Below, one piece after another: positions 53,383-62,079 of a stretch of 64,000 nucleotides of DNA (positions are counted from its first letter, which is position 1; each line of letters starts with the position of its first letter). Where the stretch lies: contig JAQXSW010000021.1 of the NCBI GenBank assembly GCA_029219165.1, positions 62,001-126,000 of the forward strand. Direction: 5' to 3'. The notes below the pieces were generated by a model that made no database searches, was not told the DNA's origin, and saw nothing but the letters and a program-made list of their open reading frames with translations. The position numbers and the translations under genes are program-made. This DNA is from Oscillospiraceae bacterium. GTDB lineage: Bacteria; Bacillota; Clostridia; Oscillospirales; Acutalibacteraceae.

Positions 53383-54264
53383 CTATACCATCCTTGCATT
53401 TACTTTTTCCAGCAGAAACTCCGGTTTATAAGACTCTTTTGCCTTTCTAAGTCCCGGAAGACCTAAATCCTCTTCCCTGTTTACAAATTCAAAAGAGTTA
53501 ATTGTTTTTCTGGCAAATTCCCTGTTTATCATTGGGTAAGCTCCTCTTATATCTGCAGAAGCTTTTTCAACATGAGTACAAAAAACACTGTCATTTATGG
53601 CTTCACCAAAAGTGAAAGCAACAACTTCTCCTTCAACACGAAGGATACCACCGACAAAGCCTATTTCTGAAAATGCACCTAAGGCCTTTTCAATTGCTTC
53701 CATTTCCTTGTCAGTTCCTGTTTCTGCCTTGTCTTTGTTTGAAAGATACCAATATTTTGCGAACTCTAAACATTCTGGTACATTTTCTAAAGTCATTGGC
53801 TCATAGGTCCAATTGAAATTATTTTCAAAAAAAGAAATATGATTTCTTTTTGAATGATATTTCTTTCCCTTAAGTTCCGCAAGATCTGAAACTCTGTAAA
53901 TATAGTCAGAAACATCTCTTGTTTCCTCATACACAAACTTGTTGGGGAATGCCTCTTCCAAAAGTTCTTTTTGATTTTCATCCACACAGTGAAAACAAAG
54001 CGGCATATTGTTTTCAGATGCATATTCATAAAGGCAATTAATTCCCTCTAATATTTTTTCTTTATTCTTTCCGGCGGGAACAGTAAAGCTGTCCCCTGCC
54101 TTAAGGTAAATAATGTCATTTGAAACCGCTATTTTGCAGTCATAATGTTTACCCCACATATATAGATTTCCAAAGCATGCCTCGGAACCCATTCTGTCAA
54201 GTTTTGAAAACACCTCTTTGAAAAAATATACATCTTCAAGTTTGGCGTCTCTGAATTCAAGCAT
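53383..54264 (-). CDS. DUF2156 (phosphatidylglycerol lysyltransferase C-like) protein
   Basis: A 293-residue cytoplasmic protein made of tandem GNAT-like folds, as in DUF2156 and the catalytic half of MprF. Visible motifs include KKYHSKRNHISFFENNF (about 133-149) and the ending LGLPGLRKAKESYKPEF. It lacks the membrane domain of MprF, so it may aminoacylate or acylate a soluble or lipid substrate; this is not established. Its ATG shares one base with the tmk stop codon (TAATG), so the genes are coupled. Confidence 0.82.
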   Translation of the reverse strand: MLEFRDAKLEDVYFFKEVFSKLDRMGSEACFGNLYMWGKHYDCKIAVSNDIIYLKAGDSFTVPAGKNKEKILEGINCLYEYASENNMPLCFHCVDENQKELLEEAFPNKFVYEETRDVSDYIYRVSDLAELKGKKYHSKRNHISFFENNFNWTYEPMTLENVPECLEFAKYWYLSNKDKAETGTDKEMEAIEKALGAFSEIGFVGGILRVEGEVVAFTFGEAINDSVFCTHVEKASADIRGAYPMINREFARKTINSFEFVNREEDLGLPGLRKAKESYKPEFLLEKVNARMV

Positions 54265-54938
54265 TAGATTACTCCATTAACAATTTTTGAAATTTCGTTT
54301 GAAATTTTCTCTATAGGTTTTGGTTGACCGTTTTCTGAGCATGGTATAACTTTCCACGAAAGTTTATCCGCCGCATAAAGAGCCGCTTCTCTGCACTTTT
54401 TCAAATACTCAACGTCTGCTTCATGAACGTCCTTTTTAGCTTCATTTCCTTTATATCTGGAAGTCATGAGTTTTTGAGATATTTCAACAGGCATGTCCAA
54501 AAAGATGACAAGTGAAGGTTTTGGCACACCGATTTTTTCATATTCAAAATCCATAAGCCAGGAGAGATAAGAGTCCCACTCTTCCCTTGAAAGCTTAGTC
54601 ATTTGATGAGCGGCATTTGAAGTTGTATATCTGTCGGCAAGAATTAAAGTGCCGCTTTCATACTCCTCTTTCCACTTTCTAGAGAAATTGGCAAATCTGT
54701 CTACTGCGTAGAATGCGGAAGCAGCGTAGGCATTAACAGCTGATGGGTCACTTCCGAAGTCCCCGCCAAGATACATACGAACAAGTGAGCTTGAAGGATC
54801 TTCATAATCCGGAAGTTTGATTTTTTTAATTTTTCTTCCGGACTCAGAAATACTGTTTCCAAGTATTTCTGTCTGTGTTGATTTGCCGGAACCATCCAGT
54901 CCGTCTATAACAATCAGTTGTCCTTTTTGATTTGCCAT
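54264..54938 (-). CDS. tmk: Thymidylate kinase
   Basis: Phosphorylates dTMP to dTDP. The 224-residue protein has the P-loop IDGLDGSGKST (about 11-21), the DRY motif (LADRYTTSNAAHQ) and a lid region with basic residues (MTSRYKGNEAKKD). It is a few residues longer than typical Tmk. It is the first gene of the long operon ending with rpoD. A strong promoter lies about 62 bp upstream. Confidence 0.92.
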   Translation of the reverse strand: MANQKGQLIVIDGLDGSGKSTQTEILGNSISESGRKIKKIKLPDYEDPSSSLVRMYLGGDFGSDPSAVNAYAASAFYAVDRFANFSRKWKEEYESGTLILADRYTTSNAAHQMTKLSREEWDSYLSWLMDFEYEKIGVPKPSLVIFLDMPVEISQKLMTSRYKGNEAKKDVHEADVEYLKKCREAALYAADKLSWKVIPCSENGQPKPIEKISNEISKIVNGVI

Positions 54939-54999
54939 AACAATTCACCTGTCTATTATATAAAAAATAAATTATATATACTTCTATAAGTAATTTGTT

Positions 55000-55028
55000 A
55001 TTATAGCAAAAGTATTTTTAAATATCAA
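55000..55028 (-). promoter_or_regulatory. Promoter of the tmk-rpoD operon
   Basis: TTGATA (55028-55023), 17-bp spacer, TATAAT (55005-55000), with an extended -10 (TGC before TATAAT). The leader of about 55 nt is AT-rich, with nothing else recognisable between 54939 and 54999. Confidence 0.82.
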
Positions 55029-55068
55029 TATCACTAATACAATTTTTCATCGGATTTTGACAAAAAAA

Positions 55069-55090
55069 TAGGCGAGCTATTGCTCGCCTA
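55069..55090 (-). terminator. Terminator after mazF
   Basis: A 9-bp perfect stem (55069-55077 with 55082-55090), TATT loop, seven T after it on the minus strand. Confidence 0.92.
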
Positions 55091-55092
55091 CC

Positions 55093-55449
55093 TTATGCCC
55101 CAACAGCTTTTAGTCCCATACTGACTGAAATAGCTAAATCTATATTTGTCATTATAGACTCAGGAAGAGTGCCAATCCTCTCTCTAAGGCGCTTTTTATC
55201 CAAAGTTCTAACCTGTTCAAGAAGAACAATGGACTCTTTTGCAAGACCAGAAACCTCTGCAGGAATTGTAATATGTGTTGGTAAATCAGCCTTTAATTTT
55301 TGACTGGTAATAGCAGCCGCAATAACTGTTGGACTGTATTTGTTTCCAACATCATTTTGAACAATAAGTACCGGTCTAATTCCGCCCTGTTCTGAACCTA
55401 TAACTGGACTCAAATCAGCATAGAAAATATCTCCACGTTTGACGTTCAT
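55093..55449 (-). CDS. mazF: MazF/PemK-family endoribonuclease toxin (EndoA/NdoA type)
   Basis: A 118-residue sequence-specific mRNA endonuclease of the Bacillus EndoA type: KRGDIFYADLSPVIGSEQGG at the N-terminus, RPVLIVQND with the catalytic Arg, and AAAITSQ with the catalytic Thr. No antitoxin gene precedes it; the 186-bp gap to nnr holds only a terminator and a leader. In Bacillus the order is acpS, a lipoprotein gene, alr, antitoxin, toxin. Here acpS-nnr-mazF keeps the frame but lacks alr and antitoxin. ATG follows AGGAGAGTG. Confidence 0.93.
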   Translation of the reverse strand: MNVKRGDIFYADLSPVIGSEQGGIRPVLIVQNDVGNKYSPTVIAAAITSQKLKADLPTHITIPAEVSGLAKESIVLLEQVRTLDKKRLRERIGTLPESIMTNIDLAISVSMGLKAVGA

Positions 55450-55576
55450 TTTATCACTCTCCTGTTTGTTGTGACATTCTTATTCTTGCCAAAAATAAGG
55501 AAATTTAATCACAACAATTTGAGGAGATTAAAAAGTCCATTTAGGACTCGTTACATAGTATGTGGATTCAGGAAAA

Positions 55577-55612
55577 ATGACACTGTAAAGCAAAATTGCT
55601 TTACAGTGTCAT
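55577..55612 (-). terminator. Terminator after nnr
   Basis: A perfect 16-bp stem (55577-55592 with 55597-55612), AAAT loop, five T on the minus strand; separates nnr from mazF. Confidence 0.92.
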
Positions 55613-55635
55613 AAAATCTATAATTATTGCCGTTT

Positions 55636-57204
55636 TCACCTGTCATTTTCGTTATAAATAAGGCGAATTCCTTCAAAAAGATCAGATGCAGTCATTCCGT
55701 TTTTAGAATATTTTTTTGAGACAATATCAGCAGATAATCCGTGAATATATGAGCCCATAAAGGCAGCTGAAAATGCATCTAGATTTTGAGATAAAAGTCC
55801 ACCGATTATTCCTGAAAGCACATCCCCGCTTCCGGCCTTTGCAAGTCCTGAATTTCCGGTTGTGTTTAGATATATTTTTTCACTTTTTGCCGATGCAACT
55901 ATTGTAGTCGGACCCTTCAAAAGAACGGTCAAATTATATTCCTTTGCAAAGTTTTGAACCATCTGAATTCTATCATAAAAACCTTCCGGAACAGGTTCTT
56001 TTATAAGTCTTTGCATTTCACCCGGATGAGGCGTAATTATAACGGAAGAATTGGCCTCCTTAAGAATGCCCATATTCTTTGCAACGGAATTAAGTCCGTC
56101 TGCATCCAAGACAATTGGACATGCAGAATTTCTGATTACATACGCCACAACCTCATCCACTTCTTCACCTTGACCAAGGCCGCATCCTAGAACTATTACT
56201 GTTGCCTTTTTCATTTTTTCGGCAATAACAGTAACAGCTGATGCGGATAAAGTGCCGTCCGGTGTTTCAGGTAATGGGCAAAGCATTACCTCCGGAATAC
56301 CGGACGCAAATGCAGGGTATGCACTTTCCGGGAACGCCGCTGTTACAAGGCCTGCGCCGGTATAAATGGCAGCAGCCGAGGACAGGCGTCCGGCACCCGG
56401 CATACACCTGCTTCCACAAATAAGAAGCACGTGGCCAAAGTCATTCTTGTGGGCATCTTCATCCCTGTATGGCAGAAGCATTCCGTCCTCTGTTTCATCT
56501 ATTGTAAAGAGTTTTGGCCGGCAAGCCTCAAAACTCTCTTCCAAGATACCAATGTCCACAATTTCAATTTGGCCACTGCATCTTTTTCCTTCGCCATAAA
56601 TATGGCCCGGCTTAAGACATGTAATTGCAAGAGTTATGTCCGCATTTACATGCTCTCCTCCAACCTCTCCGGTATTTACATTAAGTCCGCTTGGAACATC
56701 AATTGCAATTACAAGTGCCGGTGAGGTGTTAATAAGATGAAATGCGCTTCCGGCAATTACGTCCGGTTCACCGTGGAAACCAAAACCAAAAATACAGTCA
56801 ACAATAATATCCGCACCATCTATTTCACTTTCAGCTTTTAAAGATATTTCATTTGAACTTCCGTCATAGGTATAGAACTTTATGCCTAAGTCATAGGCCT
56901 TTCCATACATTTCAATTGCATCCGCGGCTTTTGGCGCGCCTGGCAAAAGCACAACGCTGACATGAAGTCCCGCTTCACAGAGTTTTCTTGCAATTACAAA
57001 ACCGTCCCCGCCGTTTTTGCCCGCTCCGCATACAACACAAACGGACACTTCCCCATCTTCATTTGGGAAGTACTCCTTTGCGTACTTCAAAACGCGTCTT
57101 GCGCATGCCGCGCCGGCATTTTCCATAAGGCGGATAAACCTTGTACCTATTTCATTTTCACGTTCTTCAACCTGTTTTATTTCATCAACAGTCAATATAT
57201 CCAT
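55636..57204 (-). CDS. nnr: Bifunctional NAD(P)H-hydrate epimerase/dehydratase
   Basis: Repairs hydrated NAD(P)H. The 522-residue protein has an N-terminal YjeF epimerase domain (about 1-215: CGAGKNGGDGFVIARKL, IVDCIFGFGFHG) and a C-terminal YjeF/ribokinase-like dehydratase domain (about 230-515: VLLICGSRCMPGAGRLSSA, ITPHPGEMQRL, and the GNSGLAKAGSGDVLSG anion hole). It starts 2 bp after acpS. Both halves look intact. Confidence 0.94.
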   Translation of the reverse strand: MDILTVDEIKQVEERENEIGTRFIRLMENAGAACARRVLKYAKEYFPNEDGEVSVCVVCGAGKNGGDGFVIARKLCEAGLHVSVVLLPGAPKAADAIEMYGKAYDLGIKFYTYDGSSNEISLKAESEIDGADIIVDCIFGFGFHGEPDVIAGSAFHLINTSPALVIAIDVPSGLNVNTGEVGGEHVNADITLAITCLKPGHIYGEGKRCSGQIEIVDIGILEESFEACRPKLFTIDETEDGMLLPYRDEDAHKNDFGHVLLICGSRCMPGAGRLSSAAAIYTGAGLVTAAFPESAYPAFASGIPEVMLCPLPETPDGTLSASAVTVIAEKMKKATVIVLGCGLGQGEEVDEVVAYVIRNSACPIVLDADGLNSVAKNMGILKEANSSVIITPHPGEMQRLIKEPVPEGFYDRIQMVQNFAKEYNLTVLLKGPTTIVASAKSEKIYLNTTGNSGLAKAGSGDVLSGIIGGLLSQNLDAFSAAFMGSYIHGLSADIVSKKYSKNGMTASDLFEGIRLIYNENDR

Positions 57205-57206
57205 AA

Positions 57207-57581
57207 TCAGTCCTCCGCAAGTGCAACTGCAACCGCAACTGCAACACTCTTATCATGAGTTATACTCAAATCCATAGAGAATATTTTCTGTTCTTTTATA
57301 ACTTCATACGCAATACCATGAAACTCATAAGAAGGTTTTCCAAGTTCGTCATGAACAACTTCAATATCCTTTAAAGTAAATCCACGAATTCCAAGTCCAA
57401 CAAGTTTTGCAAATGCTTCCTTAGCACACCAAGCACCTGCAATACTTTGTGGTGGAAACCCCTTAGATTCATAATATTTATACTCGTTTGGGCCAAGTAT
57501 ATAGGTAAGAAAACTTTCCTTTTCCATTGCTTTTTTTACACGTTCAATTTCAACACAATCTACGCCTGTCTTTATTTCCAT
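57207..57581 (-). CDS. acpS: Holo-[acyl-carrier-protein] synthase
   Basis: Transfers 4'-phosphopantetheine from CoA to apo-ACP. The 124-residue protein has the metal-binding Asp in GVDCVEIERVKKA and the WCAKEAFAKLVG motif. It ends in an alternating Val-Ala run encoded by a hexanucleotide-like repeat (57,218-57,243). ATG at 57581 follows GGTGAT; an earlier in-frame start lacks a site. It begins the acpS-nnr operon. Confidence 0.92.
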   Translation of the reverse strand: MEIKTGVDCVEIERVKKAMEKESFLTYILGPNEYKYYESKGFPPQSIAGAWCAKEAFAKLVGLGIRGFTLKDIEVVHDELGKPSYEFHGIAYEVIKEQKIFSMDLSITHDKSVAVAVAVALAED

Positions 57582-57636
57582 GAAAATCACCAACAATAGT
57601 CTATCATATTTTTTATATAAATAATATACTTTATTA

Positions 57637-57665
57637 TTGCATTAATTCTTCAAAGGTGTTACAAT
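57637..57665 (+). promoter_or_regulatory. pheST promoter
   Basis: TTGCAT (57637-57642), 17-bp spacer, TACAAT (57660-57665). Transcription should start near 57672, right at the base of the T-box stem I. Confidence 0.78.
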
Positions 57666-57671
57666 ACTTCC

Positions 57672-57915
57672 ACGCAAACGCTATGACGGAGAAAGTAAAC
57701 TGTCAATTTTTTGCAAAAAGAGAGAGCTGTCACCGGCTGAAAGCAGCTTTACAAAAATGACTTTTGAAGTTCCCTCCCGAGCGGTTTTTCTGAAAAGTAC
57801 AGTAGGAAAAAACGGTGGGCCCACGTTAAGGGCATAGAGTGTCCGCATTATGCGGGAATTACGGGTGGTACCGCGGAGTCTTACTTCGTCCCAATTTTTT
57901 GGGGCGTTATTTTTT
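57672..57915 (+). promoter_or_regulatory. T-box leader controlling pheST
   Basis: A tRNA-sensing riboswitch. Stem I starts with CGCT (57679-57682), which can pair with AGCG at 57780-57783. The conserved GACGGAGAAAGTA lies at 57685-57697, and the best specifier candidate is UUC (Phe) at 57770-57772. The T-box itself, GGGTGGTACCGCGG, lies at 57863-57876. The terminator is CGTCCC (57887-57892) with GGGGCG (57901-57906) and a following T-run. Uncharged tRNA-Phe should favour the antiterminator and raise pheST expression. Confidence 0.93.
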
Positions 57916-57960
57916 TGCCTTCGTCCCGTAAATAAAAACACTTGAAAGGTCGAAAAAACT

Positions 57961-58980
57961 ATGAAACAGCAACTTGAAAACATTCGTCTTGCTGCCGAGG
58001 AAGCTCTAAAGTCAGCTTCTTCCCTATCTGAACTTGAAAATGTTCGTGTTCAATACCTTGGCAAGAAGGGTGAACTTACTGCAGTACTCAAGCAGATGGG
58101 TGGACTCTCTCCTGAAGAGCGTCCGGTAATTGGCCAAATTGCAAACGAAATCCGTGAGCAAATCACAAATGAAATTGATCAGAAAAAAGCAGAAATTTTA
58201 GCCGCAGAACAAGAAAAACAACTTCAAAATGAAACAATTGACGTTACACTCCCGGGTAAGACAGAGGCTCTTGGTCACAAGCACCCTCTTTCAATTGTTC
58301 TTGATGAAGTTAAGGAAATATTCCTTGGAATGGGATTTGATGTGGCAGAAGGCCCGGAAGTTGAGTGGGATCACTACAACTTTGAAGCCCTTAATATTCC
58401 AAAGGATCATCCGGCAAGAGACACACAGGACACATTTTACATTACAGAAAACATGCTTCTCCGCACACAGACCTCTCCTGTACAAATTCGTGTAATGGAA
58501 AAGAAGGAACCACCAATCAGAATCATTGCTCCCGGCCGTGTTTACCGTTCAGACGCAGTGGACGCAACACACTCCCCTCTCTTCCATCAAATTGAAGGTC
58601 TTGTAGTTGATGAGGGAATTACTATGGGAGACCTAAAGGGAACCCTTGAAACATGGGCCAGAAAACTTTATGGAGAAGACACAAACATCCGTCTTCGTCC
58701 TCACCATTTCCCATTCACAGAGCCATCCTGTGAAATTGACATTTCATGCTTTAAGTGTGGCGGTGTTGGCTGCCCAATGTGCAAAAATGAAGGATGGATA
58801 GAAATCCTTGGCGGCGGAATGGTTCATCCAAAGGTTCTTGAAAACGGAGGCGTGGACCCTAAGAAATACAGTGGTTTTGCTTTCGGAATTGGCCTTGAAA
58901 GAATTGTAATGTTTAGATTTGGACTCGACGATATGCGTATGCTTTATGAAAATGACATGCGTTTCCTTGAGCAGTTTTAA
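57961..58980 (+). CDS. pheS: Phenylalanyl-tRNA synthetase alpha subunit
   Basis: The 339-residue catalytic subunit of the class II heterotetramer that charges tRNA-Phe. It has an N-terminal coiled coil (1-90) and the class II motifs ([19 protein letters not shown]; motif 2 [21 protein letters not shown] in part; motif 3 [17 protein letters not shown]). A four-cysteine stretch [12 protein letters not shown] (about 263-274) is probably a zinc site, found in many clostridial homologues. Regulated by the T-box upstream. Confidence 0.95.
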   Translation: MKQQLENIRLAAEEALKSASSLSELENVRVQYLGKKGELTAVLKQMGGLSPEERPVIGQIANEIREQITNEIDQKKAEILAAEQEKQLQNETIDVTLPGKTEALGHKHPLSIVLDEVKEIFLGMGFDVAEGPEVEWDHYNFEALNIPKDHPARDTQDTFYITENMLLRTQTSPVQIRVMEKKEPPIRIIAPGRVYRSDAVDATHSPLFHQIEGLVVDEGITMGDLKGTLETWARKLYGEDTNIRLRPHHFPFTEPSCEIDISCFKCGGVGCPMCKNEGWIEILGGGMVHPKVLENGGVDPKKYSGFAFGIGLERIVMFRFGLDDMRMLYENDMRFLEQF

Positions 58981-58995
58981 TGGAGGTGTGAAATA

Positions 58996-61386
58996 ATGTA
59001 CTTATCAAAAAAATGGCTCTCAGAGTTCGTTGATATAGATAAAATCGGCGTATCTGACAAACAATTTGCAGAAGACATAACCATCTCCGGTTCTAAGGTT
59101 GAGTCCTTTGAAAAAGAAGGTTCAGAACTTTCAAATATAGTTGTAGGTAAAGTTGAATCACTTGAGCGTCATCCTGACTCTGACCACCTTTGGGTTTGCC
59201 AAATTAATGTTGGAGCAGAAGAAAACATTCAAATTGTAACAGGTGCCCAAAACCTTACAGCCGGTGACATTGTACCGGTTGCTCTCAACAAATCCGTTGT
59301 TGCCGGCGGTCACAAAATTACAACCGGAAAACTCCGTGGAATAAAGTCTGAGGGTATGATGTGTTCACTTGGTGAACTAGGACTTACCGTTCATGATTTT
59401 CCTTATGCAATAGAAGACGGCATCTTCGTTCTTGGTGACGACTGTGACAAAACTCTTGGTATGGACATCAGAGAAGCCATTGGCTTAAACGACGTAGTTA
59501 CTGAGTTTGAAATCACCTCAAACAGACCTGACTGCCTTTCGGTAATTGGTCTTGCAAGAGAAACTGCGGCAACATATAAAGTTCCTTTAAAACTCCACAC
59601 CCCTGAAGTAAAACCAGGTATTGAGGACATTAAAGACTACTTAAAAGTTGACATTGAAGCTCCGGACAAGTGCTACAGATATGTGGGCGGCGTTGTAAAA
59701 AATGTGCGCGTTAAGGAATCTCCAAGATGGATGCGTGAACGCCTTCGTGCATCAGGAGTTCGTCCAATAAACAACATTGTTGACATTACAAACTACATCA
59801 TGCTTGAATACGGTCAACCAATGCATGCTTTTGATCTCCGTTTCCTTGAAGGAAATCATGTTATTGTTCGCAACGCAAAAAGTGGTGAAACAATCACCAC
59901 TCTCGACGGCGAAGAAAGGGCCCTCACAGAGGAAATGCTTGTAATTGCCGATGAGAAAAAGCCTGTTGCCGTTGCCGGTGTAATGGGCGGTGAATATTCA
60001 GGTATTATGGATGACACAAACACAATAGTTTTTGAATCCGCCTGCTTCAACGGCCCATCTGTCAGAAGAACTGCAAAGGCTCTTGGCATGAGAACAGAGG
60101 CATCCGGCCGTTTTGAAAAACAACTTAATCCTGACGACTGTGACGTTTGTCTTCTCCGCGCCCTTGAACTCGTTCAGATGCTTGATGCCGGTGACGTTGT
60201 TGAAGGTATTGTTGACTGCAACAAGTCTAATAAGACTCCTGTTACTCTACCATTCATGCCGGAATGGACAAACAACTTCATAGGAATCAATGTATCTGCA
60301 GATGAGCAAAAAGAAATTCTTGAAAGAATCGGCTTCAAAGTTGAAGACGGAACAATCTATGCGCCATCATTCAGAATTGACATTGAACATCAAGCAGACA
60401 TTTCAGAAGAAATTGCAAGATTCTACGGCTACAACAACATTGAAAACCATGAACTTCACGGTGTAGCAAAAGCAGGTCCTACAGACAGACAGAAATTCAA
60501 CCGTCTTGTAGAAAATACAATGCTTTCATGTGGCCTTTCAGAAATCCAGACATTCTCATTCATAAGCCCTAAATCATATGACAAAATTGGTCTTCCGGAA
60601 GACTCAAAAATGCGTAACTGCGTTGTAATTTCAAATCCACTTGGTGAAGACACAAGTGTAATGAGAACAACAGCAATACCTTCAATGCTTGAAGTTTTAA
60701 AAACAAACTTCAACAACAGAAATGAAAAAGCATTCCTTTATGAACTTGCAACAACATACACATCTAACGGTCTCTTAGAACTACCGGATGAAAATCAGGA
60801 ACTTGTTATTGGTATGTATGGCAAGGACGTTGATTACTTCACTCTTAAGGGTGTTGTTGAACAGCTTCTTAAAGTTGTTGGAATTGAAGACTACGATGTT
60901 GAGCCAAAGAAGAATTGTCCAACATTCCATCCCGGAAGAACAGCAAAAATAACTAAAGACGATAAATCGCTTGTACTCCTTGGTGAAGTTCATCCAAAGG
61001 TTCTCGGCAACTATGAAATTGAAACAAAAGCATATATTGCAACAATAAACATGGAAAATCTTTTTGAAATTGCAAACCTTACAAGAGTTTATAAAGCTCT
61101 TCCTAAGTTCCCTGCAACAACAAGAGACCTTGCATTTGTATGTGACGCCGACCTCCCTGTTTTAGCTCTTGAAAAAGCAATTACAGCTGCAAGTGGTAAA
61201 ATTCTTGAAAGCATTCAATTATTTGACGTATATCAGGGTGCACAAGTTGGAGAAAACAAAAAGAGCGTTGCCTTCAATCTTAAATTCCGTTCAGCTGAAA
61301 GAACTCTAACGGATGAAGAATGTAATGCCGCAGTTAAAAAGGCAATAAAGTCTGCAGAAGGACTTGGTGCAACACTCCGCTCATAA
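58996..61386 (+). CDS. pheT: Phenylalanyl-tRNA synthetase beta subunit
   Basis: The 796-residue structural and editing subunit of PheRS. Domains in order: tRNA-binding OB fold (about 39-150), B3/B4 editing domain (about 210-385), B5 domain (about 400-475), a class II-like core, and the C-terminal FDX-ACB anticodon-binding domain (about 703-796; FPATTRDLAFVCD). Length and motifs are normal. ATG follows GGAGGTG, 15 bp after pheS. Confidence 0.95.
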   Translation: MYLSKKWLSEFVDIDKIGVSDKQFAEDITISGSKVESFEKEGSELSNIVVGKVESLERHPDSDHLWVCQINVGAEENIQIVTGAQNLTAGDIVPVALNKSVVAGGHKITTGKLRGIKSEGMMCSLGELGLTVHDFPYAIEDGIFVLGDDCDKTLGMDIREAIGLNDVVTEFEITSNRPDCLSVIGLARETAATYKVPLKLHTPEVKPGIEDIKDYLKVDIEAPDKCYRYVGGVVKNVRVKESPRWMRERLRASGVRPINNIVDITNYIMLEYGQPMHAFDLRFLEGNHVIVRNAKSGETITTLDGEERALTEEMLVIADEKKPVAVAGVMGGEYSGIMDDTNTIVFESACFNGPSVRRTAKALGMRTEASGRFEKQLNPDDCDVCLLRALELVQMLDAGDVVEGIVDCNKSNKTPVTLPFMPEWTNNFIGINVSADEQKEILERIGFKVEDGTIYAPSFRIDIEHQADISEEIARFYGYNNIENHELHGVAKAGPTDRQKFNRLVENTMLSCGLSEIQTFSFISPKSYDKIGLPEDSKMRNCVVISNPLGEDTSVMRTTAIPSMLEVLKTNFNNRNEKAFLYELATTYTSNGLLELPDENQELVIGMYGKDVDYFTLKGVVEQLLKVVGIEDYDVEPKKNCPTFHPGRTAKITKDDKSLVLLGEVHPKVLGNYEIETKAYIATINMENLFEIANLTRVYKALPKFPATTRDLAFVCDADLPVLALEKAITAASGKILESIQLFDVYQGAQVGENKKSVAFNLKFRSAERTLTDEECNAAVKKAIKSAEGLGATLRS

Positions 61387-61454
61387 ATTTTGGTTGTTTT
61401 ATCAAAATAAATGGTATATAATATTCGTATTAAATTTTGTTGGAGGTGGATTTT

Positions 61455-61700
61455 GTGACTGACAAAACCATACAGTTTTCAATAAAAGAAGACAGTGACG
61501 CAGAAATGAAACAAATTTTGGGCCAGGTTTACACAGCTCTACAAGAAAAGGGTTACAATCCAATCAGCCAAATAGTAGGATATATTCTTTCAGAAGACCC
61601 AACTTATATTACCACCCACAACAACGCTCGTAGCCTTATTCGTAAAATAGACAGGGACGAACTATTACAAAGTCTTGTCCGTGACTTTCTTAACAGATAA
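61455..61700 (+). CDS. ireB: IreB family regulatory protein (UPF0297)
   Basis: An 81-residue protein of the IreB/YrzL family; in enterococci IreB is a substrate of the Ser/Thr kinase IreK and affects cephalosporin tolerance. The sequence TDKTIQFS then VYTALQEKGYNPISQIVGY and DPTYITTHNNARSLIRKIDR is characteristic. The start is GTG at 61455, seven to eight bases after GGAGG; an upstream in-frame TTG sits before the site. In Firmicutes this gene usually leads to ruvX and a small DUF1292 gene; here a different small gene follows. Confidence 0.9.
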   Translation: MTDKTIQFSIKEDSDAEMKQILGQVYTALQEKGYNPISQIVGYILSEDPTYITTHNNARSLIRKIDRDELLQSLVRDFLNR

Positions 61701-61734
61701 ATTTATACGTGCGTACGGAATGGAGTGACAAATA

Positions 61735-62034
61735 GTGGCTGCAAAGAAAGAGAAAAAATTCCTCACCTACAAGGGAAAACCTCTTGTAAGACAGGGCAAT
61801 ATTCTCTACTACGGCAACATGTATGACCCATACGTTATCATGCTTACAATTCAAAGCGTAAAAAACGTAGGAGACATGGAAATTGCCGACAAAGTTTCAG
61901 TTCAGCTTCTTTCAACGGATCCAGACGTAAGTCCTAGAAACCGAATCATAAAGAAAAGTGAAAAGCCAGGGCTTTATCCGGCAATGGACATTGGCTCAAT
62001 ATGGCTTGAACGTGCTTTAAAAGCTGAAAACTAA
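61735..62034 (+). CDS. Small protein of unknown function downstream of ireB
   Basis: A 99-residue basic soluble protein, not recognised. It has a KFLTYKGKPLVRQGNILYYG start, IML-IQSVKN beta segments and a RIIKKSEKPGLYPAMDIG stretch, suggesting a small beta-rich fold. The start is GTG at 61735 with GGAGTGA six bases upstream. A terminator follows at once, so it closes an ireB operon or pheST read-through unit. Confidence 0.75.
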   Translation: MAAKKEKKFLTYKGKPLVRQGNILYYGNMYDPYVIMLTIQSVKNVGDMEIADKVSVQLLSTDPDVSPRNRIIKKSEKPGLYPAMDIGSIWLERALKAEN

Positions 62035-62042
62035 ACAAAAAT

Positions 62043-62078
62043 AAAAGCTTCCCGGAACTCTTCCGAGAAGCTTTTTAT
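62043..62078. terminator. Bidirectional terminator
   Basis: A 14-bp stem with one mismatch (62043-62056 with 62062-62075), a five-base loop, T-rich on both sides; shared by the plus-strand small gene and the convergent ABC permease gene. Confidence 0.85.
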
Positions 62079-62079
62079 T

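Noticed and set aside
57681..57983. 100-residue minus-strand reading frame over the T-box
   Set aside because: It is a shadow of the structured leader; composition and lack of a ribosome site argue against coding.
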